Shown here: positions 48,289-57,540 of the stretch, piece after piece
Layout: each line of letters starts with the position of its first letter
Position numbering within the stretch: position 1 is the stretch's first letter
Source: Micromonospora siamensis
GTDB lineage: Bacteria; Actinomycetota; Actinomycetes; Mycobacteriales; Micromonosporaceae
Length of the DNA stretch: 64,000 nt
Reading direction: 5' to 3'
NCBI RefSeq assembly: GCF_900090305.1
Contig: NZ_LT607751.1
Span: 434,001-498,000, forward strand
Position numbers and translations under genes: made by a program
Notes under the pieces: generated by a model
The model's database searches: none
Told to the model about the DNA's origin: nothing
What the model saw: the letters and a program-made list of their open reading frames with translations, nothing else

Positions 48289-49860
48289 ATGGGTGAGGTG
48301 ACGACAAGCCTCCAGCGCCCGGGAACCTACACAGGCCGGAGCAAAGAAGTGCGGCACGTCGACAGCTTCGAGATCCAGCCGCCGACACCGCCGTCGCACA
48401 ACGGCGTGCCCCGGTCAGCGTGGGCCCGGGCCCGTCGTCGGGTGTCCCGTTGGCACCGCCCCTACATCGCCGCGCTGCTGCTGCTCGACTTCGCGGCGGC
48501 CGCGCTGGCGAGCTACATCTCGATCCAGAGCTTCGACCAGGCGGCCTCCGGCTTCTACGGCGTCAAGGACGACCCGACCTGGTTCTACACGGTCGCGTTC
48601 CTGCTGCTGCCGCTCGGCTGGGTGGTCATCCTCTGGGGCAACCGGGCGTACGACCGGCGCTACCTGGGACTCGGCCCGGACGAGTACAAGCGGGTCATCC
48701 GGGGCGGGGTGGCGGTCGCCGCGACCGTCTCCTTCCTGGCCTTCGCCACCGTGACGCAGCTGTCCCGGTGGACGGTCGGCACAGCCCTGCTCGGGGCCCT
48801 GCTGCTGATCCTGTTCGAGCGGATGGTCGCCCGGCTGGTGCTGCACCTGCTCCGCCGGCGGGTCGGTCAGGCCGGGCACCGGATGGTGCTGGTCGGCACT
48901 TTGCCCGAGTGCCTGGACGTCTACACCGCGGTGACCCGCAACCCGGGCGCCGGGCTGGTGCCGGTGGCCATCCAGATCACCGACGGCTACGCCGCCGCCC
49001 GCGGCATGCGGACGCCCGTCCCGGTCTACGCCGGCCGGGACGTGCTCGCCCTGGTCCGCGAGGTCGGCGGGGACACCATCGCGGTCTGCGGCTCGGCCAG
49101 CGCCGAGCCGGGCGAGCTGCGCCGGCTGGCCTGGCAGTTGGAGGGCTCCGGCGTCGACCTGATCGTCGCCCCGCAGCTCACCGACATCGCCGGCCCACGG
49201 GTGCACATCCGCCCCATCGAGGGCCTGCCGCTGCTCTACGTCGAGGAGCCGACCCTGTCCGGGCCGGCGCTGCTGGCCAAGAACGTGATGGACAAGGTCG
49301 CCGCCGGGCTGGGCCTGCTGCTGCTGGTCCCGCTCTTCGTCGCCGTCGCCGTGGCGATCCGCCTCTCCGACCCGGGCCCGGTCTTCTTCCGGCAGCCCCG
49401 GGTCGGCCACGAGGGGCGTACGTTCCGGGTCTGGAAGTTCCGGACGATGTACTGCGACGCCGAGGAGCGGCTGGCCGGCCTGGTCGACCAGAACGAGACC
49501 GACGGCCTGCTGTTCAAGATGAAGCAGGACCCGCGGGTCTTCCCGGTGGGCCGCTTCCTGCGCGCCTCGTCGCTGGACGAGCTGCCCCAGCTGATCAACG
49601 TGCTCTGGGGGGAGATGTCGCTGGTCGGGCCGCGTCCGCTCCCCGCCGACGACGGTGACTTCCTGGGCGACGTGCGGCGCCGGCTGCTGGTCCGGCCCGG
49701 CATCACCGGCCTGTGGCAGGTCTCCGGCCGCTCCGACCTGTCCTGGGACGAGGCGGTCCGGCTGGATCTCTACTACGTCGACAACTGGTCGCTGGCGTAC
49801 GACCTGAGCATTCTGTGGCGCACGGTGGGCGTGGTGCTGGCCCGCAAGGGCGCGTACTAG
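48289..49860 (+). CDS. Polyprenyl-phosphate sugar-phosphate transferase (exopolysaccharide initiation)
   Basis: A 523-aa WbaP/CpsE-type enzyme that puts the first sugar phosphate on undecaprenyl phosphate. Four N-terminal helices are followed by a CoA-binding-like cytoplasmic part and the catalytic domain with the membrane hairpin, RVGHEGRTFRVWKFRTM, then SSLDELPQLINVLWGEMSLVGPRPLP and RPGITGLWQVSGRSDLSWDEAV. The start is uncertain: ATG 48277, ATG 48289 or GTG 48298. It probably heads a capsule or exopolysaccharide pathway. Confidence 0.9.
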   Translation: MGEVTTSLQRPGTYTGRSKEVRHVDSFEIQPPTPPSHNGVPRSAWARARRRVSRWHRPYIAALLLLDFAAAALASYISIQSFDQAASGFYGVKDDPTWFYTVAFLLLPLGWVVILWGNRAYDRRYLGLGPDEYKRVIRGGVAVAATVSFLAFATVTQLSRWTVGTALLGALLLILFERMVARLVLHLLRRRVGQAGHRMVLVGTLPECLDVYTAVTRNPGAGLVPVAIQITDGYAAARGMRTPVPVYAGRDVLALVREVGGDTIAVCGSASAEPGELRRLAWQLEGSGVDLIVAPQLTDIAGPRVHIRPIEGLPLLYVEEPTLSGPALLAKNVMDKVAAGLGLLLLVPLFVAVAVAIRLSDPGPVFFRQPRVGHEGRTFRVWKFRTMYCDAEERLAGLVDQNETDGLLFKMKQDPRVFPVGRFLRASSLDELPQLINVLWGEMSLVGPRPLPADDGDFLGDVRRRLLVRPGITGLWQVSGRSDLSWDEAVRLDLYYVDNWSLAYDLSILWRTVGVVLARKGAY

Positions 49861-49893
49861 CGCTCGGGGCCGCCACCGGCCAGGATTCGCCGC

Positions 49894-51117
49894 ATGGGTG
49901 GCAACCTCTCCGCCGTGCTCGGTGTCGTGTCGCTGGTGACCGCGCTGGCCGCCGCGCTCTGGGCCGTGCTGCGGCTGCGCGGCCGGCGGGGGATCGCCAC
50001 CGCCACCCAGCGGGCCACCTACGAGGTGCTGCACACCGCCGGTCTGGCCGCCGAGCCGCTGCGCGCCGGGTTGAGCCCCACCGGGGCGGCGAAGGCCGTA
50101 CGCCATCTGCGGGCCCTGGTGGGGGCGGCCGGGCTGGCGCTGACGGACCGGGACCAGCTGCTCGCCCTCGACGGAGGCGGCGCGCACCACGGCGACCAGC
50201 TGGTCGCGGCGGCCCGGCGGGCGGTGGCCAGCGGGCGGTCGACGGTGCTGCGCGAGTCGGAACTGGACTGCGACCTGGTCGACTGCCCGGTACGCGGGGC
50301 GGTGGTCGCGCCGCTGAGCGCGGAGGGCCGGGTGGTCGGGGCGCTGGTCGCGGTCGCCGACGAACGCCCCGCGCCCGGGCTGGTGCAGGCCACCCTGGAG
50401 ACCGCCCACTGGGCCGGCGACCAGCTCGCCCTGGCCGAGCTGGACTCGTCCCGGGAGCGGCTGGCCCGGGCGGAGGTACGCGCGCTGCGCGCCCAGATCA
50501 GCCCGCACTTCATCTACAACGCGCTGACCGCGATCGGCTCGTTCGTCCGGACCGACCCGGACCGGGCCCGCGAGCTGATCCTGGAGTTCGCCGAGTTCAC
50601 CCGGTACTCGTTCCGCTCGCACGGCGAGTTCACCACCCTCGCCGAGGAGCTGCGCTCGATCGACCGCTACCTCACCATCGAGCGGGCCCGGTTCGGCGAC
50701 CGGTTGCAGGTGCGCCTGCAGATCGCCCCGGAGGTGCTGCCCGTGACCCTGCCCTTCCTCTGCCTGCAACCGTTGGTCGAGAACGCCGTCCGGCACGGGT
50801 TGTCCCGCAAGCCCGGCACCGGCATGGTGAGCATCGAGGCCCGGGACGCGGGCGCCGAATGCCACATCACGGTGGAGGACGACGGAGTGGGCATGGATCC
50901 GACCACGCTGACCGCCGGGATCGCCGAGCTGGCCGGCGCCGGCAGCGACCCCGCCGACGACCCGGGCCAGCACGTCGGTCTCTCCAACGTCGACGAGCGG
51001 CTCCGGTCGGCCTTCGGCGACCGGTTCGGCCTGGTCGTCGAGACCGGCCTCGGCTCGGGTACGAAGGTGAGCATGCGGGTGCCGAAGTTCCACCCGGGCG
51101 TACGGGCCGGATCGTGA
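49894..51117 (+). CDS. LytS/YehU-type histidine kinase
   Basis: A 407-aa sensor with one N-terminal helix, a GAF-like region (about 60-180) and the His_kinase domain. The phospho-His is in AQISPHFIYNALTAIGSF. The ATPase part has QPLVENAVRHGLS and EDDGVGMDP and a glycine loop. The partner LytTR regulator follows after 31 bp containing a short repeat. Senses an unknown signal, often cell-envelope or nutrient state. Confidence 0.92.
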   Translation: MGGNLSAVLGVVSLVTALAAALWAVLRLRGRRGIATATQRATYEVLHTAGLAAEPLRAGLSPTGAAKAVRHLRALVGAAGLALTDRDQLLALDGGGAHHGDQLVAAARRAVASGRSTVLRESELDCDLVDCPVRGAVVAPLSAEGRVVGALVAVADERPAPGLVQATLETAHWAGDQLALAELDSSRERLARAEVRALRAQISPHFIYNALTAIGSFVRTDPDRARELILEFAEFTRYSFRSHGEFTTLAEELRSIDRYLTIERARFGDRLQVRLQIAPEVLPVTLPFLCLQPLVENAVRHGLSRKPGTGMVSIEARDAGAECHITVEDDGVGMDPTTLTAGIAELAGAGSDPADDPGQHVGLSNVDERLRSAFGDRFGLVVETGLGSGTKVSMRVPKFHPGVRAGS

Positions 51118-51137
51118 GCGAGCGCAGCGAGCGAACG
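51114..51137. repeat. GAGCGAGCG-rich short repeat between kinase and regulator
   Basis: The stretch starting at the kinase stop reads GTGAGCGAGCGCAGCGAGCG. Near-identical short elements are dispersed between genes in many actinomycetes (general knowledge). A degenerate relative lies at 48254-48280. Confidence 0.5.
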
Positions 51138-51148
51138 GGGTCGGCACA

Positions 51149-51910
51149 GTGAACGCCTCCGGTTTCCTCCGAGTGCTCGCCGTCGACGACGAGCCGCCGG
51201 CGCTGGACGAGCTGGCGTACCACCTGCGGGCCGACCCGCGGGTGGCCCGGCTGCACACCGCCGGGGACGCCACCGAGGCGCTGCGGGTGCTCCGCGACGC
51301 CGACGTGGACGTGGTCTTCCTGGACATCCGGATGCCCGGGCTGGACGGGATGGAGCTGGCCCGGGTGCTGCGCCGGTTCGCCCGGCCGCCCGCGATCGTC
51401 TTCGTCACCGCGTACGACGACGGGGCGGTGGACGCCTTCGACCTGGGCGCCACCGACTACGTCCGCAAGCCGGTACGCGCCGAACGGCTCGCCGAGTCGC
51501 TGCGCCGGGTGATCGGCTCCCGGGTGGTGCCGTCGCACCCGGCGGCGCTGGCCCGGGCGGAGGAGGACCCGACCATCCCGGTCGAGCTGGCCGGCACCAC
51601 CCGGATGCTGCCCCGCTCGGCGGTGCGTTGGGTGGAGGCGCAGGGCGACTACGCCCGACTGCACACCGCCGACGGCTCACACCTGGTCCGGGTCTCCCTG
51701 GCCACGCTCGCCGAACGCTGGGCGGACGCCGGTTTCGTGCGGATCCACCGGTCCTACCTCGTGCAGTTGAAGCTGATCGCGGAGCTGCGGCTGGCCAACT
51801 CCGGCTACGTGGTGGTCATCGACGGCACCGAGCTGCCGGTGAGCCGCCGGCACACCCGCGAGCTGAAGGACAAGCTGGTCCGGGCGGCCAAACAGGACTG
51901 GAACCGCTGA
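51149..51910 (+). CDS. LytTR-family response regulator
   Basis: A 253-aa regulator. The receiver has VDDEPPALDEL and phospho-Asp in VVFLDIRMPGLDGMEL, Lys in YVRKPVRAERL. The C-terminal LytTR DNA-binding domain runs from about 150 (VRWVEAQGDYARLHTADGSH to LPVSRRHTRELK). The gene converges on the kinase fusion gene with an 11-bp gap. Confidence 0.94.
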   Translation: MNASGFLRVLAVDDEPPALDELAYHLRADPRVARLHTAGDATEALRVLRDADVDVVFLDIRMPGLDGMELARVLRRFARPPAIVFVTAYDDGAVDAFDLGATDYVRKPVRAERLAESLRRVIGSRVVPSHPAALARAEEDPTIPVELAGTTRMLPRSAVRWVEAQGDYARLHTADGSHLVRVSLATLAERWADAGFVRIHRSYLVQLKLIAELRLANSGYVVVIDGTELPVSRRHTRELKDKLVRAAKQDWNR

Positions 51911-51921
51911 CCCGTCGCCGG

Positions 51922-54042
51922 TCAGGCGGCCGCGGCGCTCGGCACGTAGGCGTCGGCGGCGTGCAACGGCACGTAGTGGTCGAAGAAGAGGGTCCGGACC
52001 AGCTCCACCCGGCCACCCACCCCGAACGCCCGGAACAGCGCCAGCATGCCCTGCTGCGCGTCGTACGCGGAGATGCCCAGCTCCCGGGCGATCTGGCCGG
52101 TGTTGCGGCCGCGCACCACGGCGCCGAGCAGCCGCCACTGCGCGGCGGACAGCCCTCGGGCCCGGGAGACGAACTCGCTGACCTGGTGTGGCCGGATCCG
52201 CTGCACGGTGACGGCCACGTCGGTGTCCCGTTCGGCGGCATGGAAGGCCAGCCAGCGGCCGTCGTGCCGGGCCCCGGCAGCCGGGCCGACCAGGCCGGAG
52301 AGCCGTCCCCGCGCCACCGCCGCACCGACCCGGTCCAGCTCCGCGGTGTCGAGCAGCGCCCGGGCGTCGTCGCTCATGTCGAAGAGCCGGCCGTCCCGGG
52401 AGACGGTCAGCGAACCGGCCACCGGCCGGCGAGGCGGCGCGGGCGGCGGCTCGGCCACGGGCGGTCGGGCGGCCCGGCCCAACCGGGGCCGCAGCAGCCG
52501 GCCACCGCGCGGGGCCGGCGAATCGGCCGGCACCTCGACGGGCGGCTCCGGCTCGGGCTCGCCCCGAAGCAGGGTCTGCCGCAGCGCCGCTCCGAGCGGC
52601 CGGCCGGCGGGGGCGAGCTGGGCGACGTCGTCGTCGGTGAACCGGCCGCCGACCCGGTAGAGCAGCAGCGTGCCCCAGGCGCCCTCGCTGTCGTAGCAGG
52701 TCAGGCGCAGCTCGTCGGAGAATCCGCGGGGCCGCAGCACGTGCCGGAAGCGGCGGCTGGTGGCCGGATCGCCCTGGCTGACGGCGTGCAGGGTGCCGAT
52801 CCGGGGCCCCTCGGCCAGCTCGGCGATCCGCAGCACGTCCTCCTGGCCGTACTCGTTGGCGAAGAGTTCCTGCTCGAAGCGCTCGTCGTCCGGACCGCCG
52901 TCGACCACACAGGACGCCCACATCAGCGTCACCGGGTCCAGCACCGCCCAGATCGCCAGGTCGAAGCCGACCGCGCCGCGCAGCAGCAGGCTGGCCTGCC
53001 GGCGCAGGTCGACGTGGTCCAGGGTGAGGTCGAGATGGTTGCCCAGCCGCGCCACGTACGGCTCACCGGACCCGACCGGCAGCCCCGCCAGCGGGTCGGT
53101 GCGGACCGCCGCCCGACCGCGGTCCGGCCCGCCACCGGCGTCCGGACCGGCGTCGTCGCCGTCAACCAGCTCCTCGGCGAGTTCCAGCGGCACCCGGATG
53201 CCTGCCGCGTGGGCCAGGGTGACCGCCACCTCGGCGCTGGCCGGCCGCTTCGCCGGCTTCTTCGCCAGGCAGCGGTGCACCAGGTCGACCACCACCGGTG
53301 GCACCCCGGGCAGCCGGGGCAGCGGCGCCGGCTCCAGATAGACATGCGCGGTGAGCATCCGGGTGGCGGTCTCGGCCGGCCACGGCGCCCGGCCGGCGAG
53401 CAGCCGGTAGAGGATCAGGGCGAGCGCGTAGACGTCACTGGCGGCGACCACCGGGTCGTCGGAGAGCCGCTCCGGCGCCAGGTAGGCAGCGGTGCCGAGC
53501 AGCTGCCCGCTGGCCTCCTCGACCTGGCCGACCGCGGCGGCGAGCCCGAAGTCGACGACCCGGGCGCCGTTGGCGGTCAGCATCACGTTGGCGGGCTTCA
53601 CGTCCCGGTGCACCAGGCCCTGGGCGTGGGCGGCGGCGAGCGCGGAGGCGATCTCGGCGCAGATCCGCAGGGCCGACTCCACCGAGACCGGGCCACGCCT
53701 GAGCCGCTGGGCCAGCGTGCGCCCCGGCAACAGCTCCATCACCACGAACGGCACCGGGTCACCGGCGTCGGAGACCGACTCGCCGTAGTCGTAGACACCG
53801 CCGACGTGCGGATGGGAGAGCCGGGCCGCGGCGCGCGCCTCGGCGAGCACCCGCCGTCGGGCGACCGGGTCCTCGGCGTACTGCCCGCTGAGGACCTTCA
53901 CCGCGACATCCCGGTCCAGCACCCGGTCGTGGGCCCGCCACACCACGCCCATGCCACCGGACCCGATCTGGTCGATCAGCCGGTACCGGTCCGCCAGGAT
54001 CTCTTCTCCCCCCACCGGCACAGTCTGCCTGGTCCGCGACAC
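51922..54042 (-). CDS. Ser/Thr protein kinase - GAF-like - LuxR-type HTH fusion
   Basis: A 706-aa cytoplasmic protein. Kinase domain 18-290: G-loop IGSGGMGVVW, Lys in VAVKVL, HRDVKPANVML, DFGLAAAV and APERL. Then a GAF-like region (330-500), a Pro-rich linker (about 500-545), a PAS/other small domain and a C-terminal HTH (635-695: LSAAQWRLLGAVVRGRNTGQ then IARELGISAYDAQ). All catalytic residues are present. No transmembrane helix or PASTA domain is present, unlike PknB-type kinases. GTG at 54042; other GTGs follow. Confidence 0.88.
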   Translation of the reverse strand: MSRTRQTVPVGGEEILADRYRLIDQIGSGGMGVVWRAHDRVLDRDVAVKVLSGQYAEDPVARRRVLAEARAAARLSHPHVGGVYDYGESVSDAGDPVPFVVMELLPGRTLAQRLRRGPVSVESALRICAEIASALAAAHAQGLVHRDVKPANVMLTANGARVVDFGLAAAVGQVEEASGQLLGTAAYLAPERLSDDPVVAASDVYALALILYRLLAGRAPWPAETATRMLTAHVYLEPAPLPRLPGVPPVVVDLVHRCLAKKPAKRPASAEVAVTLAHAAGIRVPLELAEELVDGDDAGPDAGGGPDRGRAAVRTDPLAGLPVGSGEPYVARLGNHLDLTLDHVDLRRQASLLLRGAVGFDLAIWAVLDPVTLMWASCVVDGGPDDERFEQELFANEYGQEDVLRIAELAEGPRIGTLHAVSQGDPATSRRFRHVLRPRGFSDELRLTCYDSEGAWGTLLLYRVGGRFTDDDVAQLAPAGRPLGAALRQTLLRGEPEPEPPVEVPADSPAPRGGRLLRPRLGRAARPPVAEPPPAPPRRPVAGSLTVSRDGRLFDMSDDARALLDTAELDRVGAAVARGRLSGLVGPAAGARHDGRWLAFHAAERDTDVAVTVQRIRPHQVSEFVSRARGLSAAQWRLLGAVVRGRNTGQIARELGISAYDAQQGMLALFRAFGVGGRVELVRTLFFDHYVPLHAADAYVPSAAAA

Positions 54043-54186
54043 ATCGGCCCGGCGACGACCACCCCTTCCGGTGACCGATCCCCGACTCAGCGTGGGGATT
54101 TATGTTCATCACCCCCTCCAGCGGGGGACACTCCCGGCGATCGGCGTTCACCCGGTCGCCGTACGCCCGAGGAAGGGGATGCGCCG

Positions 54187-54759
54187 GTGCCGAAGCTGTT
54201 CACCGTGCACGCCCGGACCCGTACCCACCTGCTGGTCCGGCAGGCCGTCGCCGCCCTGCCCCAGGTGGAGCTGGTGGGCAGCAGCGGCACCGCCGGGGAG
54301 GCGGTACGGGTCCTCGGCACGCTGGCACCGGACGCGCTGACCGTCGACGTGCGGCTGCCCGACGGCGACGGGATCGACCTAGCCGTCCGGCTGCGCGACC
54401 TGCGACCGCAGCTGCGGGTGGTGCTCTTCGGGCCGGCCAGCGACACCCTGCTGCGCCGGGCGGTGGCGGCCGGGATGCCGGCGTACCTGCCGGTGCATCC
54501 GGAGGCGGGGCAGGTGGGCACCGCCCTGCGGGACTGCCTGGCGGGCCGGACCAGCTACCCGGCCCGGTTCCTGGCCGGCGCGCTGCGCCGTGATCCGCCG
54601 GCCCGGCTGAGCCCCCGGGAACGGGAGGTCGCCGCGCTGGTCGGTGACGGGGTGCCGGCCGCCGAGGTGGCGGTTCTGCTGGGGATCAGCGAGTCGGCGG
54701 TCCGGACCTACCTGGCGCGGGCCCGGGCCAAGACCGCCCACGAGGGCCGGCACGGCTGA
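54187..54759 (+). CDS. NarL/FixJ-type response regulator
   Basis: A 190-aa regulator with a receiver (Asp in LTVDVRLPDGDGIDL) and a C-terminal LuxR-type HTH (RLSPREREVAALVGDGVPAAE then VAVLLGISESAVRTYLARAR). The N-terminal acidic pair normally near residue 10 is replaced by HAR, so it may not be normally phosphorylated. No adjacent kinase other than the divergent fusion. GTG at 54187 follows GAGGAAGGGG. It converges on the Tad locus end. Confidence 0.88.
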   Translation: MPKLFTVHARTRTHLLVRQAVAALPQVELVGSSGTAGEAVRVLGTLAPDALTVDVRLPDGDGIDLAVRLRDLRPQLRVVLFGPASDTLLRRAVAAGMPAYLPVHPEAGQVGTALRDCLAGRTSYPARFLAGALRRDPPARLSPREREVAALVGDGVPAAEVAVLLGISESAVRTYLARARAKTAHEGRHG

Positions 54760-54780
54760 CCTGGGCGGGCTGCGGCCGCC

Positions 54781-55689
54781 TCAGGGGGCCAGGGCGTCGA
54801 GCATGCGGAGCAGGCCCGGGCCGAGCACCACCACGAAGAGCGCCGGGAAGATGCAGAAGATCATCGGAAAGAGGATCTTCACCGGGATCTTCTGGGCCAG
54901 CTCCTCGGCCCGCTGCCGGCGTCGCAGCCGCATCTCGGCGGCCTGCTGGCGCAGCACGCCGGCCACCGGTACGCCCAGTGTGGTGGCCTGCACGGTCGCC
55001 GACGCGAACGACTTCAGCTCGGCGACGCTGCTGCGGGCCGCCATCTCCCGCAGCGCGTCCACCCGCGGCCGGCCGATCCGCATCTCGTGCAGCACCCGGG
55101 CGAACTCGCCGACCATCGGCCCCCGGCCGTTGCGGACCACCTGCGCCAGCGCCGCCTCGAAGCCGAGCCCGGCCTCCACGGTCACCACCAGCGTCTCCAG
55201 GATGTCCGGCAGGGTGCGCCGGATCTCCTCCTGCCGTTCCTGGGCGAGGTGCGCCACCAGCAGGTCGGGGGCGAAGAACCCGACGACCGCGCCGGCCACC
55301 ACCCAGACCACCACGCCGAGCGGCCCGCCGAACAGCAGCGCCAGCAGCAGACCCACCGCGGCGCCCACGAACAACAGCAGTCCCTTGTACGCGAGCAGCG
55401 CGTCCATGCCCAGCCAGCCGGGATTGCCGGCCCGGTCCAACCGGCGGCCGAGCCCGGCGAACATCCCGGCCGGGGTCAGCCGGCCACCCAGCTCACCGGC
55501 GCGCCCGAGCAGCGGACCAGGTCCGGGCGCGGGTGGCCCGTCCGGCGACCCGGCGACCCGGTAACCGCGGTCGGCGGCGGCCAGCGTCCGGGCCACCGCG
55601 CCACGTTCCCGGGCGGCGAAGAGGCCGACCAGGGCGGCGACCAGGGCAAGGAACATCGCGCCCAGCCCCACCAGCAGCATCGGGTCCAC
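54781..55689 (-). CDS. tadC: Tad pilus inner-membrane protein TadC
   Basis: A 302-aa T2SS-F-domain protein. Helices near the N-terminus, then the cytoplasmic F domain with LPDILETLVVTVEAGLGFEAAL and MRIGRPRVDALREMAARS, and a C-terminal pair of helices. With TadB it forms the inner-membrane platform of the Flp pilus. It is the last gene of the Tad locus, 3 bp after tadB. Start is GTG at 55689. Confidence 0.92.
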   Translation of the reverse strand: MDPMLLVGLGAMFLALVAALVGLFAARERGAVARTLAAADRGYRVAGSPDGPPAPGPGPLLGRAGELGGRLTPAGMFAGLGRRLDRAGNPGWLGMDALLAYKGLLLFVGAAVGLLLALLFGGPLGVVVWVVAGAVVGFFAPDLLVAHLAQERQEEIRRTLPDILETLVVTVEAGLGFEAALAQVVRNGRGPMVGEFARVLHEMRIGRPRVDALREMAARSSVAELKSFASATVQATTLGVPVAGVLRQQAAEMRLRRRQRAEELAQKIPVKILFPMIFCIFPALFVVVLGPGLLRMLDALAP

Positions 55690-55692
55690 GCG

Positions 55693-57540
55693 CTACACCT
55701 CGACCTTCACCCAGCGGGACATCCAGAACGCCCCGACCAGCATCAGCACGGCGGCCCCGACGAGCATGACCAGCCCGGCGGGGGTGGTCCAGAGCGGGCT
55801 CAGGTACTCCCGCCGGACCAGCAGCATCCAGCCGGCCAGCACGATCGGCAACGCCACCAGGATGTACGCGGACAGCCGCCCCTCCGCCGACAGCGCCCGT
55901 ACGTGCCGACGCAGCCGGTCCCGTTCCCGCAGCGTCTCCACCGTGGTCTCCAGCACCTCGGCCAGGTTGCCGCCGGTGTCCCGCTGGATCCGCACCGCCA
56001 TCACCACCCACGCCAGGTCGTCGTTGCCCACCCGGGCCGCCGCCCGGTCCAGCGCGTCGTCCAGGTCGGAGCCGAGCCGGACCTCCGCCATCGCCCGACC
56101 CAGCTCGACGGTGAGCGGGCCGGGCGCGGAGTCCCGGACCACCCCGTCGATCGACTGGGCCAGCGAGAAGCCGGACCGCAGCGACCCGACGACCAGGTGC
56201 AGGGCGTCGGGGAGCTGGTCGGCGAAGGAGCGGCGGCGACGATCCTCGCGGAGCCGGCGGTACAGCAGGGTGCCGAGCCAGCCCAGCAGCGCCCCGGCCA
56301 GCGCACCGAGGAAGCCCGCGAGCAGCCCGAGGAGCACCGCGCCGAGGACCACGACGGTGCCGCGTACGGCGGTCCACTCGGCGGGCCGGATGGTCATCCC
56401 GGCGCGGTCCAGCCGCTGGGCGATCCGTTCCTCCCGGCCGCCGCCGCGGACCACCCGCTCGGAGAGGCCCAGCACGGCGTGGGTGAGGCCGTTCTCCGGT
56501 CGGGCCGGCTCCCCGCCGTCCGCGCGTGGGCCCCGGGTCGCCGGCCGGAACCGCTCGACCTGCTCGATCCGGCCGCGCCGCACCGACCTGCCCGTCCCGG
56601 TCACGGTCAGCAGCACCGCCAGCAGCAGGGCGACGAAGATCAGCACGGCGAGCAGGGTGGGTCGCGGCACCGGCAGGCCGGCCAGGGTCGGGGCGGCGGA
56701 CGTGGTGTCCGGTGCGGCGGCGAAGCGTACCGGCACCTCGGTGCGGGCACCGGCGGCGGTGACGGTCAACGCCGCCGTCGTACCGGCCAGTTCGGGCGGG
56801 ACGGTGACCGTGACGACCACCCGCCGGGGGTATCCGGTGGCCACGGCCCGCAGCGCCCCGCTCAGCCCGGCGGCCCCGTCGACCGTACGCACGGCGCCAC
56901 CCGACCCGCGGGCCATCCCGCCCAGCGGCGTGCCGGCCGGGTCACCCCCGAGGGCGACCAGGTCGACCGGGGAACCGGGCGGTACGGCGACCGGCCCGGC
57001 CGCTGCGACCTGCCGGCCGCCCGCCACCACCAGCAGCCGGCTGCCCGGCCCACCCGGCCCGAGCGCCACCGCGGCCCGCAGCCCGGCTCCGAGCGCGTCC
57101 CCGCCACCGGCCCGTAGGCCGGAGACGGCGGTCCGCAGCGCGGTCCGGTCCCGGGTCGGACGCAGCACCACGGCAGGCTCGCCACCGGTGGTGACCAGCC
57201 CGACGGCCACGTCGGCGGGGACGGCGTCGGCCAGGGCGAGCAGCCCCGATCGGGTGGCCCGCATCGGCGCGCCCGCCATGCCGGCGGCGGTGTCGACCAC
57301 CACGACCGTGGAGCGGTCGGCCGCCTCGGCGGGCCCGACGGTGGCGGGCAGCAGCCAGCCGTCCCGGGTGACGGTGATCCGGTTCGCGACCGCCTCGGGC
57401 ACGTCGGCCAGGAGGCGCACCTCACCGGGCTTCACCTCGGCGACGGTCACCGGCAGCGCGTCGGCCCGGGCGGGGGCCGCCGGGAGGAGCAGCACGCCGA
57501 GCAGGACGGCCAGGACCGCGCCGGTCCGACGGGTCACCAC
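55693..57540 (-). CDS. tadB: VWA-domain - TadB fusion
   Basis: A 615-aa protein. A signal peptide (1-26), then an extracytoplasmic VWA-like domain (70-230, VVVVDTAAGMAGAPM; the DxSxS motif is degenerate, DTAAG), a beta domain, and helix 305-325. Residues 370-615 are TadB with the T2SS-F domain (LPDALHLVVGSLRSGFSLAQS, GGNLAEVLETTVETLRERDRL). Most TadB proteins lack the external part. It overlaps tadA by 7 bp. Confidence 0.9.
   Translation of the reverse strand: MVTRRTGAVLAVLLGVLLLPAAPARADALPVTVAEVKPGEVRLLADVPEAVANRITVTRDGWLLPATVGPAEAADRSTVVVVDTAAGMAGAPMRATRSGLLALADAVPADVAVGLVTTGGEPAVVLRPTRDRTALRTAVSGLRAGGGDALGAGLRAAVALGPGGPGSRLLVVAGGRQVAAAGPVAVPPGSPVDLVALGGDPAGTPLGGMARGSGGAVRTVDGAAGLSGALRAVATGYPRRVVVTVTVPPELAGTTAALTVTAAGARTEVPVRFAAAPDTTSAAPTLAGLPVPRPTLLAVLIFVALLLAVLLTVTGTGRSVRRGRIEQVERFRPATRGPRADGGEPARPENGLTHAVLGLSERVVRGGGREERIAQRLDRAGMTIRPAEWTAVRGTVVVLGAVLLGLLAGFLGALAGALLGWLGTLLYRRLREDRRRRSFADQLPDALHLVVGSLRSGFSLAQSIDGVVRDSAPGPLTVELGRAMAEVRLGSDLDDALDRAAARVGNDDLAWVVMAVRIQRDTGGNLAEVLETTVETLRERDRLRRHVRALSAEGRLSAYILVALPIVLAGWMLLVRREYLSPLWTTPAGLVMLVGAAVLMLVGAFWMSRWVKVEV

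Noticed and set aside
48415..51453. A minus-strand open frame of about 1,000 codons opposite the sugar transferase and LytS genes
   Set aside because: It is the antisense of well-supported genes; long antisense frames arise from third-position GC bias. The translation has no family signature.
51628..54759. A plus-strand open frame of more than 1,000 codons opposite the kinase fusion gene
   Set aside because: Low-complexity Gly/Arg/Gln/Pro-rich translation antisense to a gene with clear kinase motifs.
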